Positions 44,851 to 58,600 of a stretch of DNA of 64,000 bases are shown piece after piece. The position numbers were made by a program, and so were the translations under genes. How positions within the stretch are numbered: the first letter of the stretch is position 1; every line of letters begins with the position of its first letter. The notes beneath the pieces are model-generated. The model worked only from the letters and a program-made list of their open reading frames with translations, did no database searches and was not told the origin of the DNA. The DNA comes from Panagrolaimus kolymaensis (lineage: Eukaryota; Nematoda; Chromadorea; Rhabditida; Panagrolaimidae), in contig JAJQJQ010000019.1 in assembly GCA_028622995.1 (NCBI GenBank), positions 2,728,001 through 2,792,000 of the forward strand. Direction: 5' to 3'.

Positions 44851-45825
44851 TTACAAAATTCTAATTATATCTAACGTTAATTCAATTCCAAGGAACATTG
44901 CAGCATTGGCAGGAAAAGCACGTAACATAACAGGAACAAAACCACTGTAGAAACCACGAAATCCTTCTTGTTTGAATATTTCTTTGATAACACTTCTCAT
45001 ACCATGTTTATATTTTCCTATAGGAGCAGTTTGAAGACGAGATTTAACGACATCAGCAGGAAGACATACTAACCATTGACAAATTCCAGAACAGCCACCA
45101 GCGAAAAAATATGCTATTGGAGATGATAAAGTTGATTTGCTGTTTTTGTTGATGAAATGATTTTTTAGTAATTCATAAACAGCAATATAGCCGGCCGAAG
45201 ATGGAACATCTAAAAATACATATGTATGAGTAGCTAGCAATAAACATAAAAGCCTTTTACCTCTTATTAACGTAGCTATGGATCCACGATAAAGATTACG
45301 AATTCCACCTTCTTTGTATATCTTTTTTACAGCATCCAGTGGACCATCATATTTTTTTATATTTTCGTTTGATTGTACTTGAAGGATGCATTTGATTCGT
45401 TCACCAGGTACTTTTATAACAGCTGTACAAATTCCAGCGAATGCACCAGCATAAAAATTTTGAACAAAAGTAATCTTTTCATGAGGTTCAATAAGTCGTC
45501 GTCCAAGTGCGCACCCACCAAAGAAAATTGCCGTTACTGGAGTCATACTTATGAGAGGAGCTAACATTCCTTTGTACAAAGCCTAAAAATGGAAGATAAT
45601 GGAAAGTGTTAAAGAACAAAAAAGAAAAAAGAAACTTACTCGAAATCCTTCATTTTTGACTGTTTTTCTCACGCAATCCCAGGCTCCAGTATACATTGGT
45701 TCATTTCCATTAGATGGCATTTGTAATCGAACCTTAATGGTATCAAACGGATGCCCAGTTGCAACAGTACAAAATCCACCAACTCCACCAGCAATAAAAT
45801 TTTCGATAAAATTAGTTCTTGACAT
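44851..45825 (-). CDS. Mitochondrial carrier, DIF-1-like copy 4
   Basis: Exons 45640-45825, 45261-45582 and 44851-45209 sum to 867 nt, 288 residues. The three carrier motifs are intact ([33 protein letters not shown]), followed by [10 protein letters not shown] and QEGFRGFYSG. Repeat 1 is slightly shortened (LQMPSNGNEPMYTG). Its closest relative here is copy 3, with the same SMTPV and FVQNF segments. The second intron happens to be open in frame, but has clear GTAAAA...TTTTAG borders and the conserved position. Only about 160 bp separate it from copy 3, so the two may share regulation. Confidence 0.92.
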
Positions 45826-47430
45826 GTTTGATGAATTCGTGGTGGTCGTTGTTGGAGAGAGATGGTTTACTAAAAGAATGTTTTATAAAAATTTTCAAAA
45901 ACTAAAAAAGTGACAACAAATATTTTGTTTGATGAAAAAAATCAAACGAAAAATGAGAATTTGCATTTTGCATTGAAAAATTAGGATGTTTCGTTGCAAG
46001 AATAAAAATTTTGGCGCTCATTTCCTTATTCCCTTATTTTTATGATGCTCATGATTTTCTTTATCCATCATTGGTGTTGCTTGTTTTAGGTTTAGCCAAA
46101 ATCAAATTAACCCCATTTTTTAAATTTACTAGTTTCTGAAGGAAACAAGCAATGTAAAAAGCCAAAATGCTTCATCGTTTGCTTGAAATTTTTTGTTTAT
46201 TCATAGAAGCTTTTTTATTGCGAATAATTACACCTAAAAATGATTAGTTTTATTCATAATTTATTATTTGCAAATCTAATACTCATAAATTAATAATTAT
46301 TTTAAACAAGGATATTTCCTGAAAGGCAAATATCTGCATTTATGGTAATCAAGTTGTCAATCATCATAAATAATAAGTAAGGGTAATAATCTCTGAGAGA
46401 TTTTTGAAAAAAAGGATGTCAAAAAGTTTTAGTGTGCGCGAAAAAAAAATATATATATTGCAAGAGGTTGTTGATTCACTGACACACAAAAATTGACAGG
46501 TTTGTCAATGTCCATGGCTCATCATCCATCTCATGTGTTCAACAACAATAACAAACAAAATTATTGAACTCATTATATTTTTTTTGGTAAAACTGTTTTG
46601 CTTGAATTTTTTCAAAGTTTTGTTTTTACTTTTTTTCCTTTGTTTTTGTTTTAGAAGCCAAATAAAAAAAGTTTTTTTGTTTTGTTTTGTTTACTCAAAA
46701 ATTATTTATTTATTAATTCTTCCGCAAAATCTTTATTATTATTAGTTTTTTTTCTCCTGTTTTCTTCTTTGTTTTCTTAACCTTTGAAAGACATCCGTCC
46801 TTCTTCCTTCCATCTTTCTTTACTTTTTTTGGAGCTTCTTTTGGAATTGAAAAAAAAAGGAAGGCGGTAGGTAACCTTAGGAATTCAAAGAAAATTTATT
46901 TTTGCAGCAACAGAAGCCGCAGAAGCAAAAAAAGTTTTGTTTTACGTTTTTATGCATATTTTTATATATTTTATTTTCTTTCTCCGTCATCGACGACCAA
47001 AACAAACTAAATAAAAATAACGGAAAAGGTGAGAGAGAGAAAATAGAAAAGCCCTCAAGCAAACTTTGCAACAACATACATATTTCTTTTTCTTTTTTTG
47101 GGGTGTAAAACATTGAAACGGACACGCGCCAATATTTTTGTATTTTTTTTTGATCATCGAAACAAAAAAGAGAAGAAGATTATCGATGAAGCGAAAATAT
47201 TTTTTGTTAACCCTCTTTCTAGGTTCAAAATATGTTTGACAAAAATATGTAATAATAATTCGCTGAAGCAGCAGCGAAAATGGAACAGGGTTCTTTTTTT
47301 TTTACTTTATCGTTTTTTGTTTTGTTATTGTTTTAGCAAAAATTTTTGTTATGCAATAACTAAAAGTAAAAATAAAGGAGAAAAAGCTTTTAGAATTAAC
47401 TTTTTGGCTTCTCGCAAAGTTTTTCTAAAC
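45826..47430. other. Gene-free region upstream of the CAGTT-array locus
   Basis: 1.6 kb between DIF-1-like copy 4 (minus) and the start of the CAGTT array (plus). Mostly poly-T/A; 46440-47300 has pyrimidine tracts and somewhat more GC (around 46780-46900, 47000-47130). It may be the promoter of the long gene whose first coding exon is at 49677, but no site can be named. Open frames are homopolymer translations. Confidence 0.45.
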
Positions 47431-49676
47431 TCAGTTTTTTAATATTTTTTGATTGTTGGATTTATGGTAGTATTTTTTTAGAATTTTATTCAGTTGAAAA
47501 ATAATTATCTTTTTTTTGTTTCTATTATCAGTTTTTAAAATTCGTCAATTAACAGTTTTTTTCTTTTCTTTCAAAATTGGGAAGCAACATTTTTTTAAAT
47601 AGCCGAAGTCCAGAATTTATTTGAAACATTAAATCTTTTACAGTTTAATCCGAAGAATTCTTGAACTCTGAAAAACATTGATCCAAGAATGTACCTTTCA
47701 CTTAAATTTTAAAAAATAAATCTTTTTTGAAAAATCCGATAAAGTTCACATCAATCAGTTTATTAAATTATTATTTATTCTTTTCAATTTGGTCCTACTC
47801 AGTTTTTTTTCGAACTTCCTCCCTCTAAACTCATAAAGAAAAAAGAAGACTTTAAAAAAAATATTTTGAGAAGGCAAAATCACCTGTTGCTTGGTTGCTC
47901 TCTTCTCTTTCTTTGTTGATTGTCACTTTTTTCTTTTTCGCGGTTTTGTTTTTCTTTCAAACAAAACAATTGCAATTTTTGTTGTATGTAATCAATTCTT
48001 TTTTTTTAACAAAAAGTGTGGCAAATAAAGAAAGTATGTGTTGTCACTCAAATCAAGCAATTTTATCCTTTCTCACATCGTAAAATAAAAAAATGTTGTT
48101 TTCCACGGCCGAAGAAGAAGAAAAGGATATGGAGAAGGAAGAGGAAAACTTCCGGGGGAATTTTTTCATTTTCATTCAAGCAACAAATCTTTTTTCTTTA
48201 ATTTTCAACTCATTTTTCTTTTTCTTTTTTGACAAATGACCTCCTATTTTTCATTCAAACAATTGAATGAAGGAACGAATTTTTATGCTTTATCTTTTAA
48301 AAAGAATTTGTCTTTGAGGTTAGTAGTTAAATAATGAGAGGGTGGAGGATTCTACTAAAATGAATGATTTTTTTTTTGAAATTTTTTTAAACAAAAATCA
48401 AGCTTAACGTTTTTCAGTTTTTAAAAAATATGATTCATAAATTTTATAGCGTTTGTTGTTAGTGTTTTGCAGTTTATTAAGAATTTTTAATTATTTAATT
48501 ATTTTTGTTTTACATAAATGATTTAATTTTGTTTTGTAATAAGAATTTTTATAATTCAGTTGTTTTTTGTTAATTAATGTATTCATAGAATTTTTTGCTC
48601 AGTTTTTTTAAATTTCTTTTGAACTATTTATTTCTCAGATTTCAGTTATTTAAATATTTTTAACTCTGAAAATATATTTTTACGTCAGTTTACAGTTTTT
48701 TAATTCCTTTATTTTGCCATTGTCTTTTCCTCCAATTAAAAAAATTAACCCAAAAAATGCCAATAAAAAGAAACATAAAAAAAATCTTTAAACCAATTCC
48801 AACTCAGATATCCAGTTTAAAAATCTTTTATTTTAGTTTTATTTCTTTTCTTTAAAAATCTTGTAAAGAATAAAGATTTTTTATTATTTTTGGAAACGAA
48901 GCGATTTAGGAATGTATGAGGTTTATTTCCTGCTCCTCTTCATTTCTCTTCTTCATAATTAAAACACATCGAAATAAAAAAAGGAAATAAAAATAAAAAA
49001 TATCCTCGAAAACCAAAAAAATTAATGACAGCTGTTTCCTCGCGCGCACCAAAAAAACCCACCAACAAACACGCGATCAGCATTTTTTCTTCTTCAATTT
49101 TTTTTGGAGAATTTATTTTTATTTATTTTTTTGAGCTTCAAGCGATCAAATTATTTTCATTTTTGTTGAGAATAGCATGAAGATTATTTTTTTTTACAAT
49201 AAAAAAATGGATTTACAGTTTAAATGTAAAAATGAATTTATTCTAGAATTCAGTTTTTTTATCCAGAAAATAAGTTTCTATTTAAAATAATTTTCACAGT
49301 TTTTTTTAATAAATTTAATTGGTTATTGACCAAATTATTATTTTGTGAAAACAGTTTTTTAAAGATGGTTTTCGTGTTTTTGGTAACTTTATTTTTTAAA
49401 TCCAAAATCCACCTTATCTTATTATCGCGCAGTTTCTTTTTTATTCCTTCTCCCTTTTCAATTTTTTTTTATCACATTATTCAAAGCTAACAGTTTAAAT
49501 ATTTTGTTGAAAATCCATAACTTTAGAATCAGTTTTTTTATTCTTTTTTTCTTACAAAATTTTTCGTCTTCAGTTAATTTTAATATAATTTATTATTATT
49601 TAAAAAACTTTTTACTTAAAGTACAGTTTTTATAAATTTTTTAAGGCTTTTTTATTTACGATATTACTTACTTACG

Positions 49677-52600
49677 ATGGCAATGATAAAAAGTGATAAT
49701 ATTTCAATTAATCAACCTCCAATTCAACGAATTTCAGTTCATAGTTCAAGAGGAGTTAAAAAGTGAGTTTTATTTTCCACCCCAATTCACGATTCAAAGC
49801 AGTTTAAAAAAATTAATTCCTTACTCACAAATGAAATTTTGGTAAAAAATGTTGCAAACAGTTTTTTTCTTTGATTTTTGTTCTGAAACAGTCGTTAGTT
49901 ACAGTATATCTTTTTTTAAAAATAAATCTACTTTCTTGTCAGTTTTTGAACTCTTGTTTTAATGATTTAAATTTCTGCTTTTTATTAACCTCCCAAAATT
50001 TTCCTGTTTTATTCTTATTTCCTCAGTTTTCATTATACAACCAAACATAAATATATTATATGTAATATCAAACCTTTTTTCTATTAATTTTTAAAAAGCC
50101 TTTTCTCTCTCTCTTTTGTTTTGTGTAATTCATACAAAATTTTGAGATTTTCTTGATCCCTTCTTTTCCCAGTTTTTGTTTTGTATTGTTTATGTATGCA
50201 AATTTGATTGAACCATTTATGCATGTTTTTGAATGGAAGCAGCTTTGCTTTTGTCTCTTTCGTGCGTGTGTATGCATATTCGTGTTTGGTCAGTCGTCAA
50301 CCATCCATTATTTTTTTCTTTTAACCCTTTTTACTGGTGTTCCTTTTTTAGTTGTAAGTTTAAGGGCTTATGTTAGTCTTCTCACAATAAGGACAAATAC
50401 ACAGTTTTTTATTTGTTTGATTTTGAGCGTGAAAAAAAAAGATTTAAAAAATGAATGGTTGAACCTTGAATGTTGAAATGATGAAAGATCTGCCGTTAAC
50501 TCAGTTTTTAAAAAATATAAAAAATTTATTTTTATTCGCGATAAAATTCCTAGTAAAAAATCATATAAAAATTTGCACTAAACACAGTTTTACACACCTT
50601 TTTCTTTTTTTCTATTTAAAACGCAAAAAAATTAAAAAATTTAACTTTAAACCTGAGAATGGGTTGCACAGTTTTTAAAATGTGAAGTTCAAATTTTTGT
50701 TTATCGTTAGACTTAATGTTATAACAAAAATTTAAATAAATTTACAAGCCACATTCATTCTACCCAGTTTTAAGAGAAAATAATTAAAATTATTCATAAT
50801 AGGCCTTTCTGTAAAGAAAATCAAAGTCCACAAATAATTAGAACTTCAGTTTTATTTGTTCATTTAAAAAATTCTTTTGAGTGTAAAAAGTTTCTTAATT
50901 ATCAATTACACAGTTATTATTTGCTCATATTCCATTTTTTAAACTTCTATCAGTTTTACTTGACTTTAATGATGCCATAGTGATCATTTTCTCTCTGTTA
51001 AAAATCTTTTTTATTTGTTTATTTATCATTTTCTCCTTCGCTATTAAAACGATTATCACAGTTTCGGCATCTTTTCTTTTGATTATTCTCCCCACATCCT
51101 ATCTTTTTCTCCTTTGAACCTCAAAAAGCGTGCAACAATAATCATTTATAATTTTTTATTTTTTTATTGACCTTCTCTTTCTCTTTCCGCAATTAAAAAA
51201 ACAAACCTAATCTAATCTTTTTTTTTGTTTTTGTTTCAAAAACAACTTAATAAAAAAACTTTTTTCGATTGCGCATTCGCGACTGATTTAACTAACTTTT
51301 TTCGGGTCTTTTTTTTTTTTTTTTTGCGATAAAAATCGAGGGAAAAAAAGAGTAACGGCATCCTCGGCGGCTGAGGCTTTGGAAGGCATCAACAACGACG
51401 ACGACGAAGATGCCGCCGATCGTCGCTCGCCGGAAAACAGAGAAAAAGAAATTAAGAGATCAAAACAAAAAGTTTTTTTTACAATTACCTCTTTGAGTTT
51501 GCTGCGCATTTCCGACTCTTTTTTTTATAGCTTTATCGACGCTTCTTTGATGAGCAAAAAAAGAAAGAAAGAGGCCAAAAGCGCAAGCAATCAAATTGAA
51601 ATTCCCTTCCCCTATCGTTTTTTTTTTTGACAAAGAATTTTGCCGAAGAAAAAAAAAATATTGTCACATTGAAATAATGAAATATTTGTGTGAAAATAAT
51701 AAAAAAAAGTTTGTTGGGATTGAATGAAAGGAAAAATGGGACTCAGTGAAAAGGTCGATGAGGTTAGAGAATTTGGGTCTGGGGAAAGAAAAATTTCTTC
51801 TGTAAATTGGAAATTTTATTCGAAGAACTTTTCTTTCAGTTTTTCAATATTTCTTAAACACTATTGCTCCACTCCAGTTTTTTTTTTGTTTGTAAAAACT
51901 AAAAAGATTTTTTTTCGATGCTTACTTCCTTGAAAAAAAAACCCGAATTCGCAGTTTTTTCTTACCTTTTCTTTTTTGGATTTTTTAAAATCCCAAAATT
52001 TTTGGTTTGATCAATTATATCATCTCAGTTTTTTATCCATCAAAAATTTAGAGATCGCTAAACTTTCTTTCAAGACAGTTTTATTTTATAAATTCCGCCG
52101 AATTTTTTGTAATCCAGTTTAATAAAAAAATATATTTTTACATTATAGCTTTCTTCAACATATTTAGTTTTTTTTAGTTATAATTATATTATTATAATTT
52201 TTTTGAAACAAAACTTTTCTCTTTATTCCCTCATTGTTCAATATATTTTTTTCACTTTCGTGATGTTCATCTCTCTTCAATCCCTTCCATTCCCCTTCAG
52301 CAAAAACGATTTATATTATTATTATTAACAAACACATATATGTATACACTCACTTCTTTTTTTCAAGTGTATCGCATTTCATTCACTTTGTTAGTATAAT
52401 GTTTATGCAAATTTTAAACACTAACACTTTCTCTTTTTTCATTTTTCACTTCGCTTGCTTTTTTTCTTTTTTTTTTTGGCTGCCCTAGTTTTCGATTATT
52501 GCAAATTGCAACAAAAAAGCAAAGTGGACTGCAGTTTTACAAAAAAGTGAATTTTTTATTTCTCAAATTTTATCGTGAATATACAGTTTTAAAAATTTTT

Positions 52601-55600
52601 GATATTTAAAATCAAAAAATATAAATGTCCGTATTCAGTTTAATTTTTTTTGATCCCTATCTCTCTCAAAACTCAGTTTTAATTGCCACTTTTCTATGCT
52701 ATTATTTATTCCTTTTCTTTTTCTAACTTTTATTTAAATTTTATTTTTATTACATCATCGTCCTCGAATTGCCATCCTTTTGCCCATTATCCCTTGGCCT
52801 TGAGAAAATAGTGAAATTTTTTTATGGGATTTTTCATTCTTCTTTCACTTTCTTGGAACTCTCTCCATGTCTTTATGTTCCGGCAGTTATCTCATCAACA
52901 TCATCCTTATTTTTGCCACTTAAATTCTTCCCAAAAAATTTTTTTTATCGTTTATTTAACAAAAATACAATAAAAAATTAAAATAAATGACTTTTTTGTC
53001 GCCTTAAATTTTTATGTTAAAAATTTTTTTTGAAGGACTTTATTGTTGCAGTTTTCTCTTTTATTTTTAAATGCCGTTAAATTTCCCATTTGAAACTTGT
53101 CAAAAAAAATGAGTGAAAATTTAGATCAAAAAAAGACAATGTGAGATAGATAGATAGAATTTTAATGGGTTATGGGATTTGTTTTGAATGTGTTCTTTTT
53201 TGAGATAAAAAGTGGAGGCGAAAAAAAAGAAGAATGAAACACTTTTTGCAACTTTCAAGCTTTGTGACTTTAGCTCTTCACAATTTATTTGGTGAATAAA
53301 CTTTGGTTTTTTAAGTATTAAATTTGTATATTTTTTCTCCGTTTGGATCTTGTTACAGTTTATTCATATCAAAAACAGCGATTTCTTGTGTTTTCAGTTT
53401 TATATCTAAAAAATTCCAAAAAAAAACTTGAAATCTTTCTTTTAAACGTTCAAAACATAGAACCTCCTGAACTACAGTTTTTTTTGGTATTTCTAACTTT
53501 GAAAAAGTGTATTAATCTTGAAATTTGAAATTTATTTTTATTTTACAAAAAATGCTTTTATCGACCAGTTTTTTTAATTCACTAAAAGTATTTCATCTTT
53601 AATCATTATTTCACAGTTTACAAGAGCAAAGGAGATACAATTGTGTGCAGTTTTTAATTTCCTCAGTGCGTGGAAAAAAAAATTTTTCAAGGCAGTTTTT
53701 TTATTTTTATTCAAACTTTTTCAAATGAAGTTATGTTTGTTAAAAAAAATCAAAAAGTTCCTCACAGTTTTGTTTGAATTTGTGACAAGAAAAAATCAAG
53801 GAAAAGTTTTTTTTATATTAATTTTTCCGAAGCCACCACCTATCCTCATTATTAAAAACTAAACAATAAAAATGATTGATCGTTTAATCCACAAATACCG
53901 TTGATTATAATTATTCAGTTAACTAACCTTTTTTAATATTGGCAAGCTCCAACTTATATAAGCTCGCAGTTTATAAACCTGTATATTTTTTACTTGGCTC
54001 AAATTAGTCTCTCTAAAAAAAGGGAATTTTTTATGGGACTAAAACGGATGACACTGATTTTTTTTGTTGTTGATCTAATTGTGAATTCATCTGTTATATA
54101 AAAAACGATAAAGTTAATTGGACAGTTTTATTTTAAATTATTTTTTGAAAACCAATGAAAATATTTCAATTTTTTGGTTCTCCATCCAAATAAACAGATT
54201 TCAGTTTAATGTAAATAATAAAAGTGTCTAATCATGTCCCTTATTAGTATATGGATCCACGTTATACATGGGCGAACAGTTTTTTTAAATAAAAATAAAT
54301 AAATGTAGGTAAGCAACTGTATAATTTTTTTAAATAGGATATTGCTACAAAAAAAGCAACTTTTAATTCATAGCAGTTATATTTTTCCATTAAAAATAAT
54401 TTTTATTTTAGAGACTTTCATTTTTTATTATTTTTTTGAATTGCAAGTCCATAATTTTTATGTTCATCCAGTTTATAAACCTTTTCTTTTCTATTTTTTA
54501 TTTCTCCTGACTGTCGTCAAGTTAGTCCAAAATCTGTCTCGCCATAAAAAAATTTTTTATTTATGAGCTTATTTATTTTTTTTGGCACGCGATCAAATGA
54601 CAAAAATTTCTGACACTTTTTCTCACATATTTTTAAAGCTTTCGTTTCTCTTCCAAAATCAACCCTTAAAAAAATTTTCTTCGTCGTTTTCACCTTTTTT
54701 TCCTTCTCTCTCTCTCTCTAAATCTTCCAAAAATAAAAAAATTATGGAGAAGAAGATGTCTGTCATTCTGAATGAGTCAGAGAGTCAGCAGTAATAAAGA
54801 AAAAAAGTGTCATTTGCGGAAACATGTTTTATGGACTTTCGCTTTTTCTTCCATATATTTTGCTTGCAAAAAATTCAATTGAAAAAAAAAGGCAAAAGGG
54901 GCCTTTTTTATTTTCTCTATCGCGCGCGTCGCGAGCGTGGCAATAAATCCACTTTTTTCTTTTTTCTTATTATTTCATTCATTTCTTTATTTCTTTATTT
55001 TCCATCCACCTAACAGCTTCACAGTTTTTTTTGTGAGTAAAAAAATCATGCGAATCGATGAGAAGAAAAGAAAATTTTTTTACTGATCATATTCACATTT
55101 TTTTGGGTTGAGAAAAAAGTTTGCTCTTTCCACAGTTTTTTTTGTTTTGTTTCAAATATCCTTCAGCTTTCTCCATCAGTTTTAAAATTTCCATATAATT
55201 TCCCCCCTTCTAATATTTCTGCAGTTTGTTAATTAATAATTCTTTTTGATTTTATGGACTTTCTTCTTGATAAGTTTAAATTTCCAGAGGTATACGAGAC
55301 TCAGTTTTTAATGCATTTCATTTTTATAATTTAACTAACCCACAATCATTCTCAATATAAACATCTTATAAAAGGCTCATTGTTATTTACTGTTTAACAG
55401 TTATTATAAACTTTTATATTTTATTTCAACCATGAATTCGTACTTGCAGTTTCATTAAAAAAAATCTTTGATAACTTTATGCCATTATTCAAAACCGGCT
55501 TCAGTTTTTCGATAAATAAAACAGGTCAACAAAATGTCAGTTTAATAAAGTTAATATAAATAATAATCTGTTAAAAAATGAGGAATAATACTTAAATCAT

Positions 55601-58600
55601 ATTTAAAAGCTTAAAAAACAGTTTCAAAATTTTAATATAATTTATATTTCCTCTATCTTTGATTAAACTTAAACGCCGATAAACAGTTTCATAAATAATA
55701 ATCTCTGGAAAAGTTTGATTCCTACTAACAAACGTCCTCAGTTTTTTATTTATTAATAATATCGCTCCAATTTGCTAAATCTAAAGCAGTTAATAAAAAT
55801 ATATTATCAAGAGTTTAGGCTAATTATAAAAAAAAAATAAATTCAAAAGTTTGTTTTGTAAAATACAAATAATGTCACAAATGTCCAGTTTAAAAAAATA
55901 TTATATGGGTAATTGAAAATTATGACAAATGTTGTCACAGTTTTTCCTAAACATGACATCATCCAATTTTCACAGCAGTTTAAGATCAAAAAATAATACC
56001 ATCAAACACTCTTCTTTTTTGAGAGAAATAATAAAAAAATATCGTTCATGAAAAATTATGAGAATCGAAAAGAAGAATGGAAAAAAGTTAAAAATTTTGT
56101 TGCTATCTTCCCAGTTTATTTTTGTTATTGCAAATATCCATCAACTTTCTCCTACAGTTTAAAAATTCCCTTCTAATTTATTCCCTTGTAAAGTTACTTC
56201 AGTTAATTAAATTCTTACGATTAAGTATGGCTACTATTTTATCAGTATAAAATCCCAAAGTTTTATAATGTTGAGTCTTTAATTCATCTCTAATTTTTAT
56301 GTCTCCATTAATTAACTATAATCCTTTGCATGAAAGTATTTAAAAAAAGACCCAGCCTTATTTTCATTAACAGTTATTATAAATTTAAATATCTTTTTGT
56401 TATTGCTTTTTACAGTAATTAAAACTAATTTTTTGTTAGTTTTATGACAAATTTTTTTGGTCTTTTTTTTAATTTTAAAAAGTAAAGGCACACATCTTAT
56501 AACAGTTTCAAACCTTTTTTATATTTAATTTCCACCCCTAATTTCAATTAACACTTTTATTTGATAAAACTTTGATTACCTTATGCCGCAGCAATAATTC
56601 CGTTCCAGTTTATAGAATAAATAAAATTTGTGATCAACGTTAATCATTTATTTCAAAAAAATTTACTAAAAATATTTTACCAAGAATTGAGAACTAAAAC
56701 TTAAATAAAATTTAAAAGCTTTAATATTTCTTAATTTATAAAGAATTTCAACGTTTAAGTTCTTCCTCTTCAGTTAAGATTTGCTTCCATGACAAAATTT
56801 ATTTACTTTGGTCGTCAGTTTTTTCCATTTATTTTTCTGATGAGTGGTGTCATTGTTCTGATCAGTTTCTAAACATTTTAAAATTATTTATTTCTTTCCT
56901 TGGCAATCGAAAATTTGCAAAACAGTTTCATTAAATAATAATCTCTTGAGAATTTTAATTCCAAGTCACATACTCATGCTCAGTTTTTTTGATTAATAAT
57001 AAATAAACGAAAATAATTAGCGGAGTGCAGTTAATAATTTCATATTCAAATGAATTGAGGCTAATATCTATAAAAAAAAAATAGATTCAAAAGTTTGTTT
57101 CAAAAAATGCAAATTAAAGTCAAATTCGACCAGTTTTTTTCTACTTTTATACTTATCGTTATTCCTGTGGTTTTGCAGTTTAAAACCAAAAAAATTAATT
57201 TACCAAATCCCTTTTCTTCCTTTTTCATTTTTTCCACCTTTCTTAATTATATTTTTTCCCTTTCTTCGAAAACAAAAACAAAAAAGCGAGCAACAAGCAA
57301 TGATCCAAGAACCCATTTTTTTTCACTTTCATGTGTCCTCATAAAAAAAAGAGAGACGATGATACTTAAGTGGTATCATAGTATTTTTTTTATTGCCCAA
57401 TTGCGAATGAATCGAATCCCCCGTCCTTTGATGATTTTTTTGTTTTTGTTTTTTTTTGCTTCGGCAAATTTGCAATTACTTTTTTTTTCTTTCATCGCGC
57501 AATCAACAAGAAAAAAAGTTTTTTTTATGAGTTTTTGTTCCCCATCGTTTATGACTTTTTTGAGCTGCAACAACAACCCCGCCTTTTTTTATTCCAAAAT
57601 GTTTGTAATCGAAACCGTATATTGCATTCTTTCGAAGAAAGAAAAAACATTTGTGGAGGTTCACCGCCAATGCTTTAAGTCGTTTTTTTGTTTTTCTTTT
57701 TTTTGGTTGCCAAAGAAACGGTTAAACCTAATCAGTTTGAATGAAGATCGAGAATTGAAAAGCAAAAAAGCTAGTATTTTTTATTTTTGTTTTTGTTTGA
57801 GAGAGAAATTTTATTTATCTTAGTTGTTCATATATTTCATTTTTAAGACGATGGTAATAAGATCTTTGAACACAAGACAGTTTCTTTAATAGCCTTAACG
57901 ATACATAATCCGGTTTATACTTCCAGTGCTCCATGAATCAGTTTTTTCTTCTTGTTGAATAGTTTATTAAAAATTAAGTTTAACCAAAATTCAATTATTT
58001 CATCAGTTTTTATTATATGCTTTTTTATTTGAACTTGTTTTTGTTTTAAAAGATTTTAGCATAATTTGGAAAAAAATACAAATTTTTATCTTATTATTGC
58101 CCGTTTCAAATTGTGGTCTCAGTTTTAATTAATTTATTTTTTGTTTTGATATTACTCATGTATTTGGATCAGCAGGTATTCCAAACTTGAATTTTACAAA
58201 ACAGTTTTTCCACCCATATTAATTACTTTTATGAAGTTATTATCATGATACAGTTTCTTTATTCTCTTTAAAAAATTTTTTTATTTTGGGTTTCTTTATT
58301 TTATTTCAAAAAAAAGCAACCGATTGCTTCTTTTTTTCTTCACTGTTCAGCTTCCGTTTCTTTCGTTTCTTTTTTTGATTATGCTCTTATACGAGCGAAT
58401 TCCCTTTTATTTCTTTCTATCGTCTGAAAATCCGATAATTGACCGTTTCCATTTTCTCCTTTTCAATGCGTTCCAACTAAAGAAAAAAAATCGCTAAAAA
58501 ATGCAAATGAGAAGCTCCGTTTTATTATTATTTTTTATTAGGCGTTTTTTATCGCTATGAAAATAAGTCACAGTTTTTTTTTTGCTTTCTTATTTTTTTT

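Noticed and set aside
51379..51630. Open frame over the GC-richer island in the long intron
   Set aside because: Acidic and then homopolymer-derived residues without splice signals at the ends. More likely a regulatory or non-coding island.
57095..57823. 242-codon open frame in the long intron
   Set aside because: Dominated by Phe, Lys, Ser and Leu from poly-T/poly-A runs, contains CAGTT motifs, and has no domain or splice signals. It lies in motif-rich intron and a motif-free island, and looks like noise.
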